Assembly: GCF_051401765.1 (NCBI RefSeq)
Contig: NW_027480422.1
Coordinates: forward strand, 19,920,001-19,984,000
Direction: 5' to 3'
DNA: 64,000 nt
From: Calliopsis andreniformis
Lineage: Eukaryota > Arthropoda > Insecta > Hymenoptera > Andrenidae
Numbering within the stretch: position 1 is the first letter of the stretch; every line of letters begins with the position of its first letter. Position numbers and translations under genes: made by a program. A model generated the notes under the pieces. It did not search any database and was not told the origin of the DNA. It was given only the letters and a program-made list of their open reading frames with translations. Positions 51,101 through 62,938 of this stretch are shown here, one piece after another.

Positions 51101-51774
51101 CGTAGAAATGACGTTTACTTTCACACTGTTTGCAAATATACATTATATACGATGGTAAAGCTGTTGCATTTATATTGTATTTTATGCTTCTGGCGTTGAC
51201 TTCTTAGGCCCTAACTATTCGATCTGAGGGAACAACGACCTAGAGTGAAGCCTAGGTTGCCCGGAACGCAGAAATGACCATAACATTCACACTGTTTGCA
51301 ATCATTCATTTTATACGATGGAAAAGCTGTTGTATTTGTATTGCGTTTTATGCTTCTGGAGTTGACTTCTAAGGACGTAGCTATTCGGTGTGGTGGAGCA
51401 ACGCCCAAGAGTGAAACCTAGGTTGCCCGGAACGTAGAAATGACGATTACTTTCACACTGATTGCAATTATTCCTTTTATACGATGGAAAAACTGTGGCA
51501 CCTATGTTGTATTTTATTCTTCTGGCGTTGAATTCTAAGTCCCTAGGTATTCGATCTGGTGGAGCAAGGCCCTGGAGCGAAGCCTAGGTTGCCCGGAACG
51601 TCGAAATGACCTGTACTGTCACACTGGTTGCAATTATTCCTGTTATACTATGGAAAAACTGTTGCATTTTTATTGTATTTTATGCTTCTGGCGTTGACTT
51701 CTAAGTCCCTAACTATGCGATCTGGTGGAGCAACGCCCTACAGTTAAGCCTAGGTTGCCCGGAACGTAGGAATG
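51101..51774 (+). repeat. 4-monomer block, copy 2
   Basis: Copy of 48,943-49,616. Downstream the two diverge at GGAATGACCATAAC here against GGAATGACCTTTAC there. Confidence 0.88.
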
Positions 51775-53255
51775 ACCATAACTTTCATACTGGTTGCAAT
51801 TATTCTTTTTATACCGTGGAAAAACTGTTGTATTTATATTGTATTTTATGCGTCTGGAGTTGACTTCTTAGGCCCTAACTATTCGATCTGGTGGAACAAC
51901 TCCCTAGAGTGAAGCCTAGGTTGCCCGGAACGTAGAAATAACCTTTACTTTCACACTGTTTGCAAATATACATTATATTCGATGGAAAAGCTGTTGTATT
52001 TATATTGTATTTTATGCTTCTGGCGTTGTCTTCGTAGGCCCTAACTATTCGATCTGGTGGAGCAATGCTCTAGAGTAAAGCCTAGGTTGCCCGGAAGGTA
52101 GAAATGACCATTACCTTCACACTGCTTGCAATTATACATTTTATACGATGGAAAAACTGTTATACTTATGTTGTATTTTATTCTTCTGGCGTTGAATTCT
52201 AAGTCCCTAGCTATTCGATCTGTTGGAGCAACGCCCAAGAGTGAAACCTATGTTGGCCGGAACGTGGAAATGACCATTACTTTCACACTGGTTGCAATTA
52301 TTCATATATACGATGGAAAAACTGTTGTATGTTTATTGTATTTTATGTTTCTGGCGTTGACTTCTAAGTACCTATCTATTCGATCTGGTGGAGCAGCGCT
52401 CTACAGCGAAACCTAGGTTGCCCGGAACGTAGAAATGACCTTTACTTTTACACAGTTTGCAAATATACATTATATACGATGGAAAACCTGTTGTATTTAT
52501 ATTGTATTTTATGCTTCTGGCGTTGACTTCTTAGGCTCTAACTATTCGATCTGGTGGAACAATGCCCTAGAGTGAAGCCTAGGTTGCCCGGAACGTAGAA
52601 ATGACCATAACTTTCACACTGGTTGCAATTATTCGTTTTATACAATGGAAAAACTGTTCTATTTATTTTGTATTTTATGCTTCGGGCGTTGACTTCTAAG
52701 GCCCTAACTATTCGATCTGGTGGAGCAACGCTCTAGAGTGAAGCCTAGGTTATCCAGAACGTAGAAATGACCATTACCTTCACTGCTTGCAATTATACAT
52801 TTTATACGATGCAAAAACTGTTCTACATATGTTGTATTTTATTCTTCTGGCGCTGAATTCTAAGTCCCTAGCTATTCGATCTGGCGGAGCAACGCCCTAG
52901 ACTGAAGCCTAGGTTGCCCGGAACGTAGAAATGACATGTACTTTCACACTGGTTGCAATTATTCCTGTTATAGGATGGAAAAACTGTTGCATTTTTATTG
53001 TATTTTATGCTTCTGGCGTTGACTTCTAAGTCCCTAACTATGCGATCTGGTGGAGCAACGCCCTACAGTTAAGCCTAGGTTGCCCGGAACGTTGGAATGA
53101 CCTTTACTTTGACACTGTTTGCAAATATACATTATATACGATGGAAAAGCTGTTGTATTTATATTGTATTTTATGCTTCTGGCGTTGACTTGTTAGGCCC
53201 TAACTATTCGATCTGGTGGAGCAACGCCCTAGAGAGAAGCCTAGATTGCCCGGAA
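51775..53255 (+). repeat. Core monomers with two deletions
   Basis: It holds a -1 deletion near 52,303 (CATATATACG for CATTTTATACG) and the only two-base deletion of the window near 52,784 (CTTCACTGCTTGC for CTTCACACTGCTTGC). Otherwise regular 166 bp units. Confidence 0.82.
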
Positions 53256-54749
53256 CGTAGAAGTGACCATAACTATCAGACTGGTTGCAATTATTCGTTT
53301 TAAACGATGGAAAGACTGTTGTATTTATATTGTATTTTATAGTTATGGCGTTGTCTTCTAGGGCCGTAGCTATTCGATGTGGTTGAGCAACGGCCTAGAG
53401 TGAAGCCTAGGTTGCCCGGAACGTATAAATGACCATAGCTTTCATACTGGTTGCAATTATTCGTTTTATACGATGGAAAAGCTGTTGTATTTATTTTGTA
53501 TTTGGTGCTCCTGGCGTTGACTTCTTAGGCCCTAGTTATTGGATCTGGTGGACCAACGCCCTAGAGTGAAGCCTAGGTTGCCCGGAACGTAGGAATGACA
53601 ATAACATTCATACTGGTTGCAATTATACGTTTTATACGATGGAAAAACTGTTGTATTTTTATTTTATTTTATGCTTCTGGCATTGACTTCTTAGGCCCTA
53701 ACTATTCGATCTGGTGAAGCAACGCCCTAGAGTGAAGCCTAGGTTGCCCGGAACGTAGAAATGACCATAACTATCAGACTGGTTGCAATTATTCCTGTTA
53801 TACGATTCAAAAACTTTTGTATTTATATTGCATTTTATGCTTCTGGCGTTGACTTCTAAGGCCGGAGCTATTCGATGTGGTGCAGCGACACCCTCGTGTG
53901 AAGCCTAGGTTGCCCGGAACGTAGAAATGACCATACCTTTCACACTGGTTGCAATTATTCCTGTTATACGATGGAAAAACTGCTGTATTTATATTATATT
54001 TTATGCTTCTGGCGTTGACTTCTTAGGCCCTAACTATTCGATCTGGTGGAGCAACGCCCTAGGGTGAAGCCTAGGTTGCCCGGAACGTAGAAATGACAAT
54101 ACCTTTCACACTGGTTGCAATTATTCCTGTTATACAAGGGAAAAACTGTTGTATTTATATTGTATTTTATGCTTCTGGTGTAGACTTCTTAGGCCCTAAC
54201 TATTCGATCTGGTGGAACGACGCCCTACAGTGAAGCCTCGGTTGCCTGTATCGTAGAAATGACCATATCTTTCACACTGGTTGCAATTATTCCTGTTATA
54301 CGATGGAAAAACTGTTGTATTTCTATTGTATTTTATGCTTCTGGCGTTGACTTCTTAGGCCCTACCTATTCGATCTGTTGGAGCAACGCCCTAGGGTGAA
54401 GCCTAGGTTGCCCGGAACGTAGATGTGACCATAACTATCAGACTGGTTGCAATTATTCGTTTTATACGATGGATAGACTGTTGTATTTATATTGTATTTT
54501 ATAGTTATGGCGTTGTCTTCTAGGGCCGTAGCTATTCGATGTGGTTGAGCAACGCCCTAGAGTGAAGCCTAGGTTGCCCGGAACGTAGAAATGACCATCA
54601 CTTTCGCACTGGTAGCAATAATTCTTGTTATACGATGGAAAAACTGTTGTATTTATATTGTATTTTATGCTTCTGGCGATCACTTCTAAGGCCGCAGCTA
54701 TTCGATGTGGTGGAGCAACGCCCTAGACTGAAGCCTAGGTTTCCCGGAA
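53256..54749 (+). repeat. Core end, near-consensus monomers
   Basis: The monomer starting at 53,256 (TATCAGACTGG, TAGTTATGGCG, TCTAGGGCCG) recurs at 54,418, seven monomers on. Several units here are close to the overall consensus, including 53,920-54,085. The core ends at about 54,750. Confidence 0.8.
53920..54085 (+). repeat. Representative 166 bp monomer close to consensus
   Basis: This unit differs from my hand consensus at about 7 of 166 positions. In order it has CGTAGAAATG (nt 1-10), an AT-rich half containing TGCAATTATT, the variable box at nt 38-55, an A-run near nt 56-60 and a T/A-rich stretch to nt 90. The GC-richer half follows: TGGCGTTGAC at nt 91-100, GATCTGGTGG at 121-130, AGCAACGCCC at 131-140, CCTAGG at 151-156, ending in TTGCCCGGAA. 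For contrast, the unit at 317-482 differs from the consensus at about 17 positions (about 10%). The choice of monomer start is arbitrary. Confidence 0.95.
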
Positions 54750-56589
54750 CGTAGAAATGACCATCACTTTCACACTGGTTGCAATTATTCCTGTTATACG
54801 ATGGAAAAACTGTTGGATCTATTTTGTACTTTATGCTTCTGGCGTTGACTTCTTAGGTCCTAACTATTGGATCTGGTGGAGCAACGCCCTCTAGTGATGC
54901 CCAGGTCGGCCGGAACGTAGAAATGACCATCACTTTCACACTGGTTGCAATTATTCCTGTTATACGATAGAAAAACTGTTGGATCTATTTTGTATTTTAT
55001 GCTTCTGGCGTTGACTTCTTATGTCCTAACTATTGGATCCGGTGGAGCAACGACCCATGGTGAAGCCTAGGTTGCCCGGGACGTAGAAATGACCATAATT
55101 TTCATACGGATTGCAATTATTCGTTTAATACGATGGAAAAACTGTTGTATTTATATTGTATGTTCTGCGTCTGGCTTTGACTTCTAAGGTCCTAGCTATT
55201 CGATCTGGTGGTGCTACGTCCAAGAGTGAAGCCTATGGTGCCTGGAACGCAGAAATGACCAAAACTTTCACACTGGTAGCAATTATTCGTTTTATACAAT
55301 GGAAAAACTGTTGTATTTATATTGTATTTTATGCTTCTGGTGTAGACGTCTTAGGCCCTAGCTATTCGATCTGGAGGAACAACGCCCTAGAGTGAAGCCT
55401 AGGTTGCCCGGAACGTAGAGATGACCATCACTTTCACACTGGTTGCAATTATTCCTCTTATATGATGGAAAAACTGTTGTATCTATTTTGTATTTTATGC
55501 TTCTGGCGTTGACTTCTTAGGTCCTAACTATTGGATCTGGTGGAGCAACGCCCTAGGGTGTAGCCTGGGTTGCCCGGAACGTAGAAATGACCCTCACGTT
55601 CACATTTGTTGCAATTATTCCCGTTATGCGATGGAAAAACTGTTGTATTTTTATTGTATTTTTTGTTTCGGGCGTTGACTTCTAAGGCCGTAGCTATTCG
55701 ATGTGTTGGAGCAACGCCCTAGGGTGAAGCCTAGATTGCCCGGAACGTAGAAATGACCATAACTTTCATACTGATTGCAATTATTCGTTTTATACGATGG
55801 AAAAGCTGTTGTATTTATATTGTATTTTAACCCTCTGGCGTTGACTTCTAAGGCCGTAGCTATTCGATCTGGTGGAGCAACGAACTAGGGTGAAGCCTAG
55901 GTTGCCCGGAACGTAGAAATGACCAATACTTTCACACTGGTTGCAATTATTCGTTATATACGATGGAAAAACTGTTGTATTTATTTTGTATTTGGTGCTT
56001 CTGGCATTGACTTCTTAAGCCCTAACTATTGGTTGTGGTGGACCAACGCCCTAGAGTGAAGCCTACGTTGCCCGGAACGTAGTAATGACCATTTCTTTCA
56101 CACTGGTTGTAATTATTCCTGGTATACGATGGAAGAACTGCTCTATTTTTATTTTATTTTATGCTCCTGGCGTTGACTTCTAAGGACCTAGCTATTCGAT
56201 CTGGTGGAGCAACGCCCTAGGGTGAAGCCTAGGTTGCCCGGAACGTAGAAATGACCCTCACGTTCACATTTGTTGCAATTATTCCCATTATGCGATGGAA
56301 AAACTGTTTTATTTTTATTGTATTTTTTGTTTCGGGCGTTGACTTCTAAGTCCCTAGCTATTCGATCTGGTGGAGCAATGCCTCAGTGTTAAGTCTAGGA
56401 TGCCCGGAACGTAGATATGGCCGTTACTTTCACACTGGTTGCAATTATTAATTTTATACGATGGTAAAACTGTTGTACATATATCGTATTTTATGCTTCT
56501 GGCGTTGACTTCTTAGGCCCTAACTATTCGCTCTGGTGGAACAACGCCCTCGAGTGATGCATAGGTCTCCCGGATCGTAGAAATGACCA
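54750..56589 (+). repeat. Right-flank start: GACCCATGG block, copy 3, joined to flank block
   Basis: To about 55,680 it matches 6790-7720 (offset 47,960). From about 54,757 to 56,589 it also matches 15,596-17,427 (offset 39,161), continuing into GATGTGTTGG, TTTTAACCCT, CCAATAC and TAGATATGG monomers as at 12 and 16.5 kb. It has two TTGGATCTATTTTG monomers, as at 6.8 kb, but the later continuation of the 16 kb copy. Confidence 0.88.
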
Positions 56590-58149
56590 TTTCTTTCACA
56601 CTGGTTGTAATTACTCCTGTTATACGATGGAAGAACTGCTCTATTTTTATTTTATTTTATGCTCCTGGCGTTGACTTCTAAGGACCTAGCTATTCGATCT
56701 GGTGGAGCAACGGCCTAGGGTGAAGCCTAGGTTGCTCGGAACGTAGAAATGGCCGTTACTTTCACACTGGTTGCAATTATTCATTTTATACGATGGAAAA
56801 ACTGTTGTACATATATCGTATTTTATGCTTCTGTCGTTGACTTCTTAGGTCCTAACTATTCGCTCTGGTGGAACAACGCCCTAGAGTGATGCCTAGGTCT
56901 CCCGGATCGTAGAAATGACCATTACTTGCACACTGGTTGCAATTATTCGTTTTATACGATGGAAGAACTGTTGTATTTATTTTCTATTTGGTGCTCCTGG
57001 CGTTGAGTTCTTAGGCCCTAACTATTGGTTCTGGTGGACCAACGCCCTAGAGTGAAGCCTAGGTTGGCCGGAACGTAGAAATGACCATAGCATTCATACT
57101 GTTTGCAATTATTCGTTTTATACGATGGAAAAACTGTTGTATTTTTATTTTATTTTATGCTTCTGGCGTTGACTTCTAAGACCCTAGCTATTCGATCTGG
57201 TGGAGCAACGCCCTAGAGCGAAGCCTAGGTTGCCCGGAACGTAGAAATGGCCATCACCTTCACTCTGGTTGCAATTATTCCTGTTATACGATGGAAAAAC
57301 TGTTGTATTTATATTATATTTTATGCTTCAGGCGTTGACTTCTAAGGCCGTAGCTATTCGACGTGGTGGAGCAATGCCCTAGAGTGATGCCTAGGTCTCC
57401 CGGATCGTAGAAATGACCATTACTTGCACACTGGTTGCAATTATTCGTTTTATACGATGGAAAAACTGTTGTATTTATTTTGTATTTGGTGCTCCTGGCG
57501 TTGAGTTCTTAGGCCCTAACTATTGGATCTGGTGGACCAACGCCCTAAAGTGAAGCTTAGGTTGGCCGGAACGTAGAAATGACCATAGCATTCATACTGT
57601 TTGCAATTATTCGTTTTATACGATGGAAAAACTGTTGTATTTTTATTTTATTTTATGCTTCTGGCGTTGACTTCTAAGACCCTAGCTATTCGATCTGGTG
57701 GAGCAACGCCCTAGAGCGAAGCCTAGGTTGCCCGGAACGTAGAAATGGCCATCACCTTCACTCTGGTTGCAATTATTCCAGTTATACGATGGAAAAACTG
57801 TTGTATTTATATTATATTTTATGCTTCAGGCGTTGACTTCTAAGGCCGTAGCTATTCGATGTGGTGGAGCAACGCCCTAGAGTGAAGCCTAGGTTGCTGG
57901 GAACGTAGAAATGGCCATAACATTCATACTGGTTGTAATTATTCCTGTTATACGATGGAAGAACTGCTCTATTTTTATTTTATTTTATGCTCCTGGCGTT
58001 GACCTCTAAGGACCTAGCTATTCGATCTGGTAGAGCAACGCCCTAGGGTGAAGCCTAGGTTGCCCGGAACGTAGAAATGACCATATATTTCCCACTGTTT
58101 GCAGTTATTCCTGTTATACGGTGGTAAAGCTGTTGTATTTATATTGTAT
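56590..58149 (+). repeat. Right-flank mosaic with 3-monomer echo
   Basis: 57,074-57,350 recurs at 57,572-57,858, exactly 498 bp (3 x 166) on, with GTTGGCCGG then GGCCATCACC monomers. The order GGCCATCACC, GACGTGGTGGAGCAATG, GATCGTAG near 57,241-57,430 repeats that of 2474 and 4798. Confidence 0.83.
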
Positions 58150-59720
58150 TTGATGCTTCTGGCGTTGACTGCTAATGCCATAGCTGTTCAATGTGGTCGA
58201 GCAACGCCCTAGGGTGAAGCCAAGGTAGCCAGGAACGTAGAAATGACCATATCTTGCACACTTGTTGCAATTATTCCTGTTATACGATGTAAAAGCTATT
58301 GTATTTATATTGTATTTTATGCTTCTGGCGTGGTCACCTAAGGCCCTAACTATTCCATCTGGAGGAACAACGCCCTAGAGTGAAGCCTAGGTTGCCCGGA
58401 ACGTAGAAATGACCTTCACTTTCACACTGGTTGCAATTATTCCTGTTATACGATGGATAAACTGTTGTATCTATTTTGCATTTTATGCTTCTGGAGTTGA
58501 CTTCTTAGGTCCTAACTATTGGATCTGGTGGAGCAACGCCCTAGGGTGAAGCCTAGATTGCCCGGAACGTAGAAATGACCATAACTTTCATACTGATTGC
58601 AATTATTCGTTTTATACGATGGAAAAGCTGTTGTATTTATATTGCATTTTAACCCTCTGGCGTTGACTTCTAAGCCCGTAGCTATTCGATCTGGTGGAGG
58701 AACGTACTAGGGTGAAGCCTAGGTTTCCCGGAACGTAGAAATGACCAATACTTTCACACTGGTTGCAATTATTCGTTATATACGATGGAAAAACTGTTGT
58801 ATTTATCTTGTATTTGGTGCTTCTGGCATTGACTTCTTAAGCCCTAACTATTGGTTGTGATGGACCTACGCCCTAGAGTGAAGCCTAGGTTGCCCGTAAC
58901 GTAGTAGTGACCATATCTTGCACACTGGTTGCAATTATGCCAGTTATACGATGGTAAAACTGTTGTATTTTTATTGTATTTCATGCGTCTGGAGTTGTTT
59001 TCTAAGGCCCCAACTATTCGACCTGGTGGAGCAACGCCCTAGAGTGAAGTCTAGGTTTCACGGAACGTAGAAATGCCCATTTCTTTCACACTGGTTGTAA
59101 TTACTCCTGTTATACGATGGAAGAACTGCTCTATTTTTATTTTATTTTATGCTCCTGGCGTTGACTTCTAAGGACCTAGCTATTCGATCTGGTGGAGCAA
59201 CGGCCTAGGGTGAAGCCTATGTTGCCCGGAACGTAGAAATGACCCTCACGTTCACATTTGTTGCAATTATTCCCATTATGCGATGGAAAAACTGTTGTAT
59301 TTTTATTGTATTTTTTGTTTCGGGCGTTGACTTCTAAGTCCCTAGCTATTCGATCTGGTGGAGCAATGCCTCAGTGTTAAGTCTAGGATGCCCGGAACGT
59401 AGAAATGGCCGTTACTTTCACACTGGTTGCAATTATTCATTTTATACGATGGAAAAACTGTTGTACATATATCGTATTTTATGCTTCTGGCGTTGACTTC
59501 TTAGGTCCTAACTATTCGCTCTGGTGGAACAACGCCCTAGAGTGATGCCTAGGTCTCCCGGATCGTAGAAATGACCATTACTTGCACACTGGTTGCAATT
59601 ATTCGTTTTATACGATGAAAGAACTGTTGTATTTATTTTGTATTTGGTGCTCCTGGCGTTGAGTTCTTAGGCCCTAACTATTGGATCTGGTGGACCAACG
59701 CCCTGGAGTGAAGCCTAGGT
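58150..59720 (+). repeat. 19-monomer-spaced right-flank block, copy 1
   Basis: This recurs at 61,304-62,875 (3154 bp, exactly 19 x 166, then plus 1 bp). Marks are GTAGCCAGGAACG, CGATGTAAAAGC, GCGTGGTCACC and CGATGGATAAACTG. Its second part is the three-copy block of 3470-4610. Confidence 0.88.
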
Positions 59721-60348
59721 TGCCCGGAACGTAGTAATGACCATATCTTTCTCACTGGTTGAAATTATGCCAGTTATACGCTGGTAAAACTGTTGTATTT
59801 TTATTGTATTTTATGCGTCTGGAGTTGTTTTCTAAGGCCCCAACTATTAGACCTGGTGGAGCAACGCATTAGAGTGAGGTCTAGGTTGCACGGAACGTTG
59901 AAATGCCCATTTCTTTCACACTGGTTGTAATTATTCCTGTTATACGATGGAAGAACTGCTCTATTTTTATTTTATTTTATGTTTCTGGCGTTGACTTCTA
60001 AGGCCCTAGCTATTCGATCTGGTGGAGCAACGCCCTAGGGTGAAGCCTAGGTTGCCCGGAACGTAGAAATGACCATTACTTGCACACTGGTTGCAGTTAT
60101 TCGTTTTATACGATGGAAAAACTGTTGTATTTATTTTGTATTTGGTGCTTCTGGCATTGACTTCTTAAGCCCTAACTATCGGTTGTGGTGGACCAACGCC
60201 CTAGAGTGAAGCTTAGGTTGCCCGGAACGTAGTAATGACCATATCTTGCACACTGGTTGCACTTATGCCAGTTATACGATGGTAAAACTGTTGTATTTTT
60301 ATTGTATTTTATGCGTCTGGAGTTGTTTTCTAAGGCCCCAACTATTCG
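59721..60348 (+). repeat. Copy of 5627-6245
   Basis: Offset 54,103. It follows directly on a block that corresponds to 3470-4610, skipping about one kilobase of the left-flank order. The right flank is thus a reshuffled version of the left. Confidence 0.85.
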
Positions 60349-61303
60349 ACCTGGTGGAGCAACGCCCTATAGTGAAGTCTAGGTTGCACGGAACGTAGAA
60401 ATGCCCATTTCTTTCACACTGGTTGTAATTATTCCTGGTATACGATGGAAGAACTGCTCTATTTTTATTTTATTTTCTGCTCCTGGCGTTGACTTCTAAG
60501 GACCTAGCTATTCGATCTGGTGGAGCAACGGCCTAGGGTGAAGCCTAGGTTGCCCGGAACGTAGAAATGACCCTCACGTTCACATTTGTTGCAATTATTC
60601 CCATTATGCGATGGAAAAACTGTTGTATTTTTATTGTATTTTTTGTTTCGGGCGTTGACTTCTAAGTCCCTAGCTATTCGATCTGGTGGAGCAATGCCTC
60701 AGTGTTAAGTCTAGGATGCCCGGAACGTAGAAATGGCCGTTACTTTCACACTGGTTGCAATTATTCATTTTATACGATGGAAAAACTGTTGTACATATAT
60801 CGTATTTTATGCTTCTGGCGTTGACTTCTTAGGTCCTAACTATTCTCTCTGGTGGAACAACGCCCTAGAGTGATGCCTAGGTCTCCCGGATCGTAGAAAT
60901 GACCATTACTTGCACACTGGTTGCAATTATTCGTTTTATACGATGGAAGAACTGTTGTATTTATTTTGTATTTGGTGCTCCTGGCGTTGAGTTCTTAGGC
61001 CCTAACTATTGGATCTGGTGGACCAACGCCCTGGAGTGAAGCCTAGGTTGGCCGGAACGTAGAAATGACCATAGCATTCATACTGTTTGCAATTATTCGT
61101 TTTATTCGATGGAAAAACTGTTGTATTTTTATTTTATTTTATGCTTCTGGCGTTGACTTCTAAGTCCCTAGCTATTCGATCTGGTGGAGCAACGCCCTAG
61201 AGTGAAGCCTAGGTTGCCCGGAACGTAGAGATGGCCATCACCTTCACTCTGGTTGCAATTATTCCTGTTATACGATGGAAAAACTGTTGTATTTATATTG
61301 TAT
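60349..61303 (+). repeat. Copy of 9.4 and 9.9-10.6 kb sequence
   Basis: About 60,560-61,216 matches 9944-10,600 at offset 50,616, including TATTCTCTCTGG and TTATTCGATGG. The preceding monomer matches about 9446, so two monomers present on the left are missing here. The end joins a GGCCATCACC monomer to a GTATTTACTGC variant. Confidence 0.83.
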
Positions 61304-62938
61304 TTACTGCTTCTGGCGTTGACTTCTAATGCCATAGCTATTCGATGTGGTCGAGCAACGCCCTAGAGTGAAGCCTAGGTAGCCAGGAACGTAGAAATGA
61401 CCATATCTTGCACACTGGTTGCAATTATTCCTGTTATACGATGTAAAAGCTGTTGTATTTATATTGTATTTTATGCTTCTGGCGTGGTCACCTAAGGCCC
61501 TAACTATTCGATCTGGAGGAACAACGCCCTAGAGTGAAGCCTAGGTTGCCCGGAACGTAGAAATGACCTTCACTTTCACACTGGTTGCAATTATTCCTGT
61601 TATACGATGGATAAACTGTTGTATCTATTTTGCATTTTATGCTTCTGGAGTTGACTTCTTAGGTCCTAACTATTGGATCTGGTGGAGCAACGCCCTAGGG
61701 TGAAGCCTAGATTGCCCGGAACGCAGAAATAAACCATAACTTTCATACTGATTGCAATTATTCGTTTTATACGATGGAAAAGCTGTTGTATTTATATTGT
61801 ATTTTAACACTCTGTCGTTGACTTCTAAGGCCGTAGCTATTCGATCTGGTGGAGCAACGAACTAGGGTGAAGCCTAGGTTGCCCGGAACGTAGAACTGAC
61901 CAATACTTTCACACTGGTTGCAATTATTCGTTATATACGATGGAAAAACTGTTGTATTTATTTTGTATTTGGTGCTTCTGGCATTGACTTCTTAAGCCCT
62001 AACTATTGGTTGTGGTGGACCTACGCCCTAGAGTGAAGCCTAGGTTGCCCGTAACGTAGTAGTGACCATATCTTGCACACTGGTTGCAATTATGCCAGTT
62101 ATACGATGGTAAAACTGTTGTATTTTTATTGTATTTCATGCGTCTGGAGTTGTTTTCTAAGGCCCCAACTATTCGACCTGGTGGAGCAACGCCCTAGAGT
62201 GAAGTCTAGGTTTCACGGAACGTAGAAATGCCCATTTCTTTCACACTGGTTGTAATTAGACCTGTTATACGATGGAAGAACTGCTCTATTTTTATTCTAT
62301 TTTATGCTCCTGGCGTTGACTTCTAAGGACCTAGCTATTCGATCTGGTGGAGCAACGGCCTAGGGTGAAGCCTATGTTGCCCGGAACGTAGAAATGACCC
62401 TCACGTTCACATTTGTTGCAATTATTCCCATTATGCGATGGAAAAACTGTTGTATATCTATTGTATTTTTTGTTTCGGCCGTTGACATCTAAGTCCCTAG
62501 CTATTCGATCTGGTGGAGCAATGCCTCAGTGTTAAGTCTAGGATGCCCGGAACGTAGAAATGGCCGTTACTTTCACACTGGTTGCAATTATTCATTTTAT
62601 ACGATGGAAAAACTGTTGTACATATATCGTATTTTATGCTTCTGGCGTTGACTTCTTAGGTCCTAACTATTCGCTCTGGTGGAACAACGCCCTAGAGTGA
62701 TGCCTAGGTCTCCCGGATCGTAGAAATGACCATTACTTGCACACTGGTTGCAATTATTCGTTTTATACGATGGAAGAACTGTTGTATTTATTTTGTATTT
62801 GGTGCTCCTGGCGTTGAGTTCTTAGGCCCTAACTATTGGATCTGGTGGACCAACGCCCTAGAGTGAAGCCTAGGTTGGCCGGAACGTAGAAATGACCATA
62901 GCATTCATACTGTTTGCAATTATTCGTTTTATACGATG
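61304..62938 (+). repeat. 19-monomer-spaced right-flank block, copy 2
   Basis: Copy of 58,150-59,720. It has a +1 insertion near 61,731 (GAAATAAACC for GAAATGACC). It ends with GTTGGCCGG and CATAGCATTC as at 4632, then switches at 62,938 (CGATGGTAAAACTG). Confidence 0.87.
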
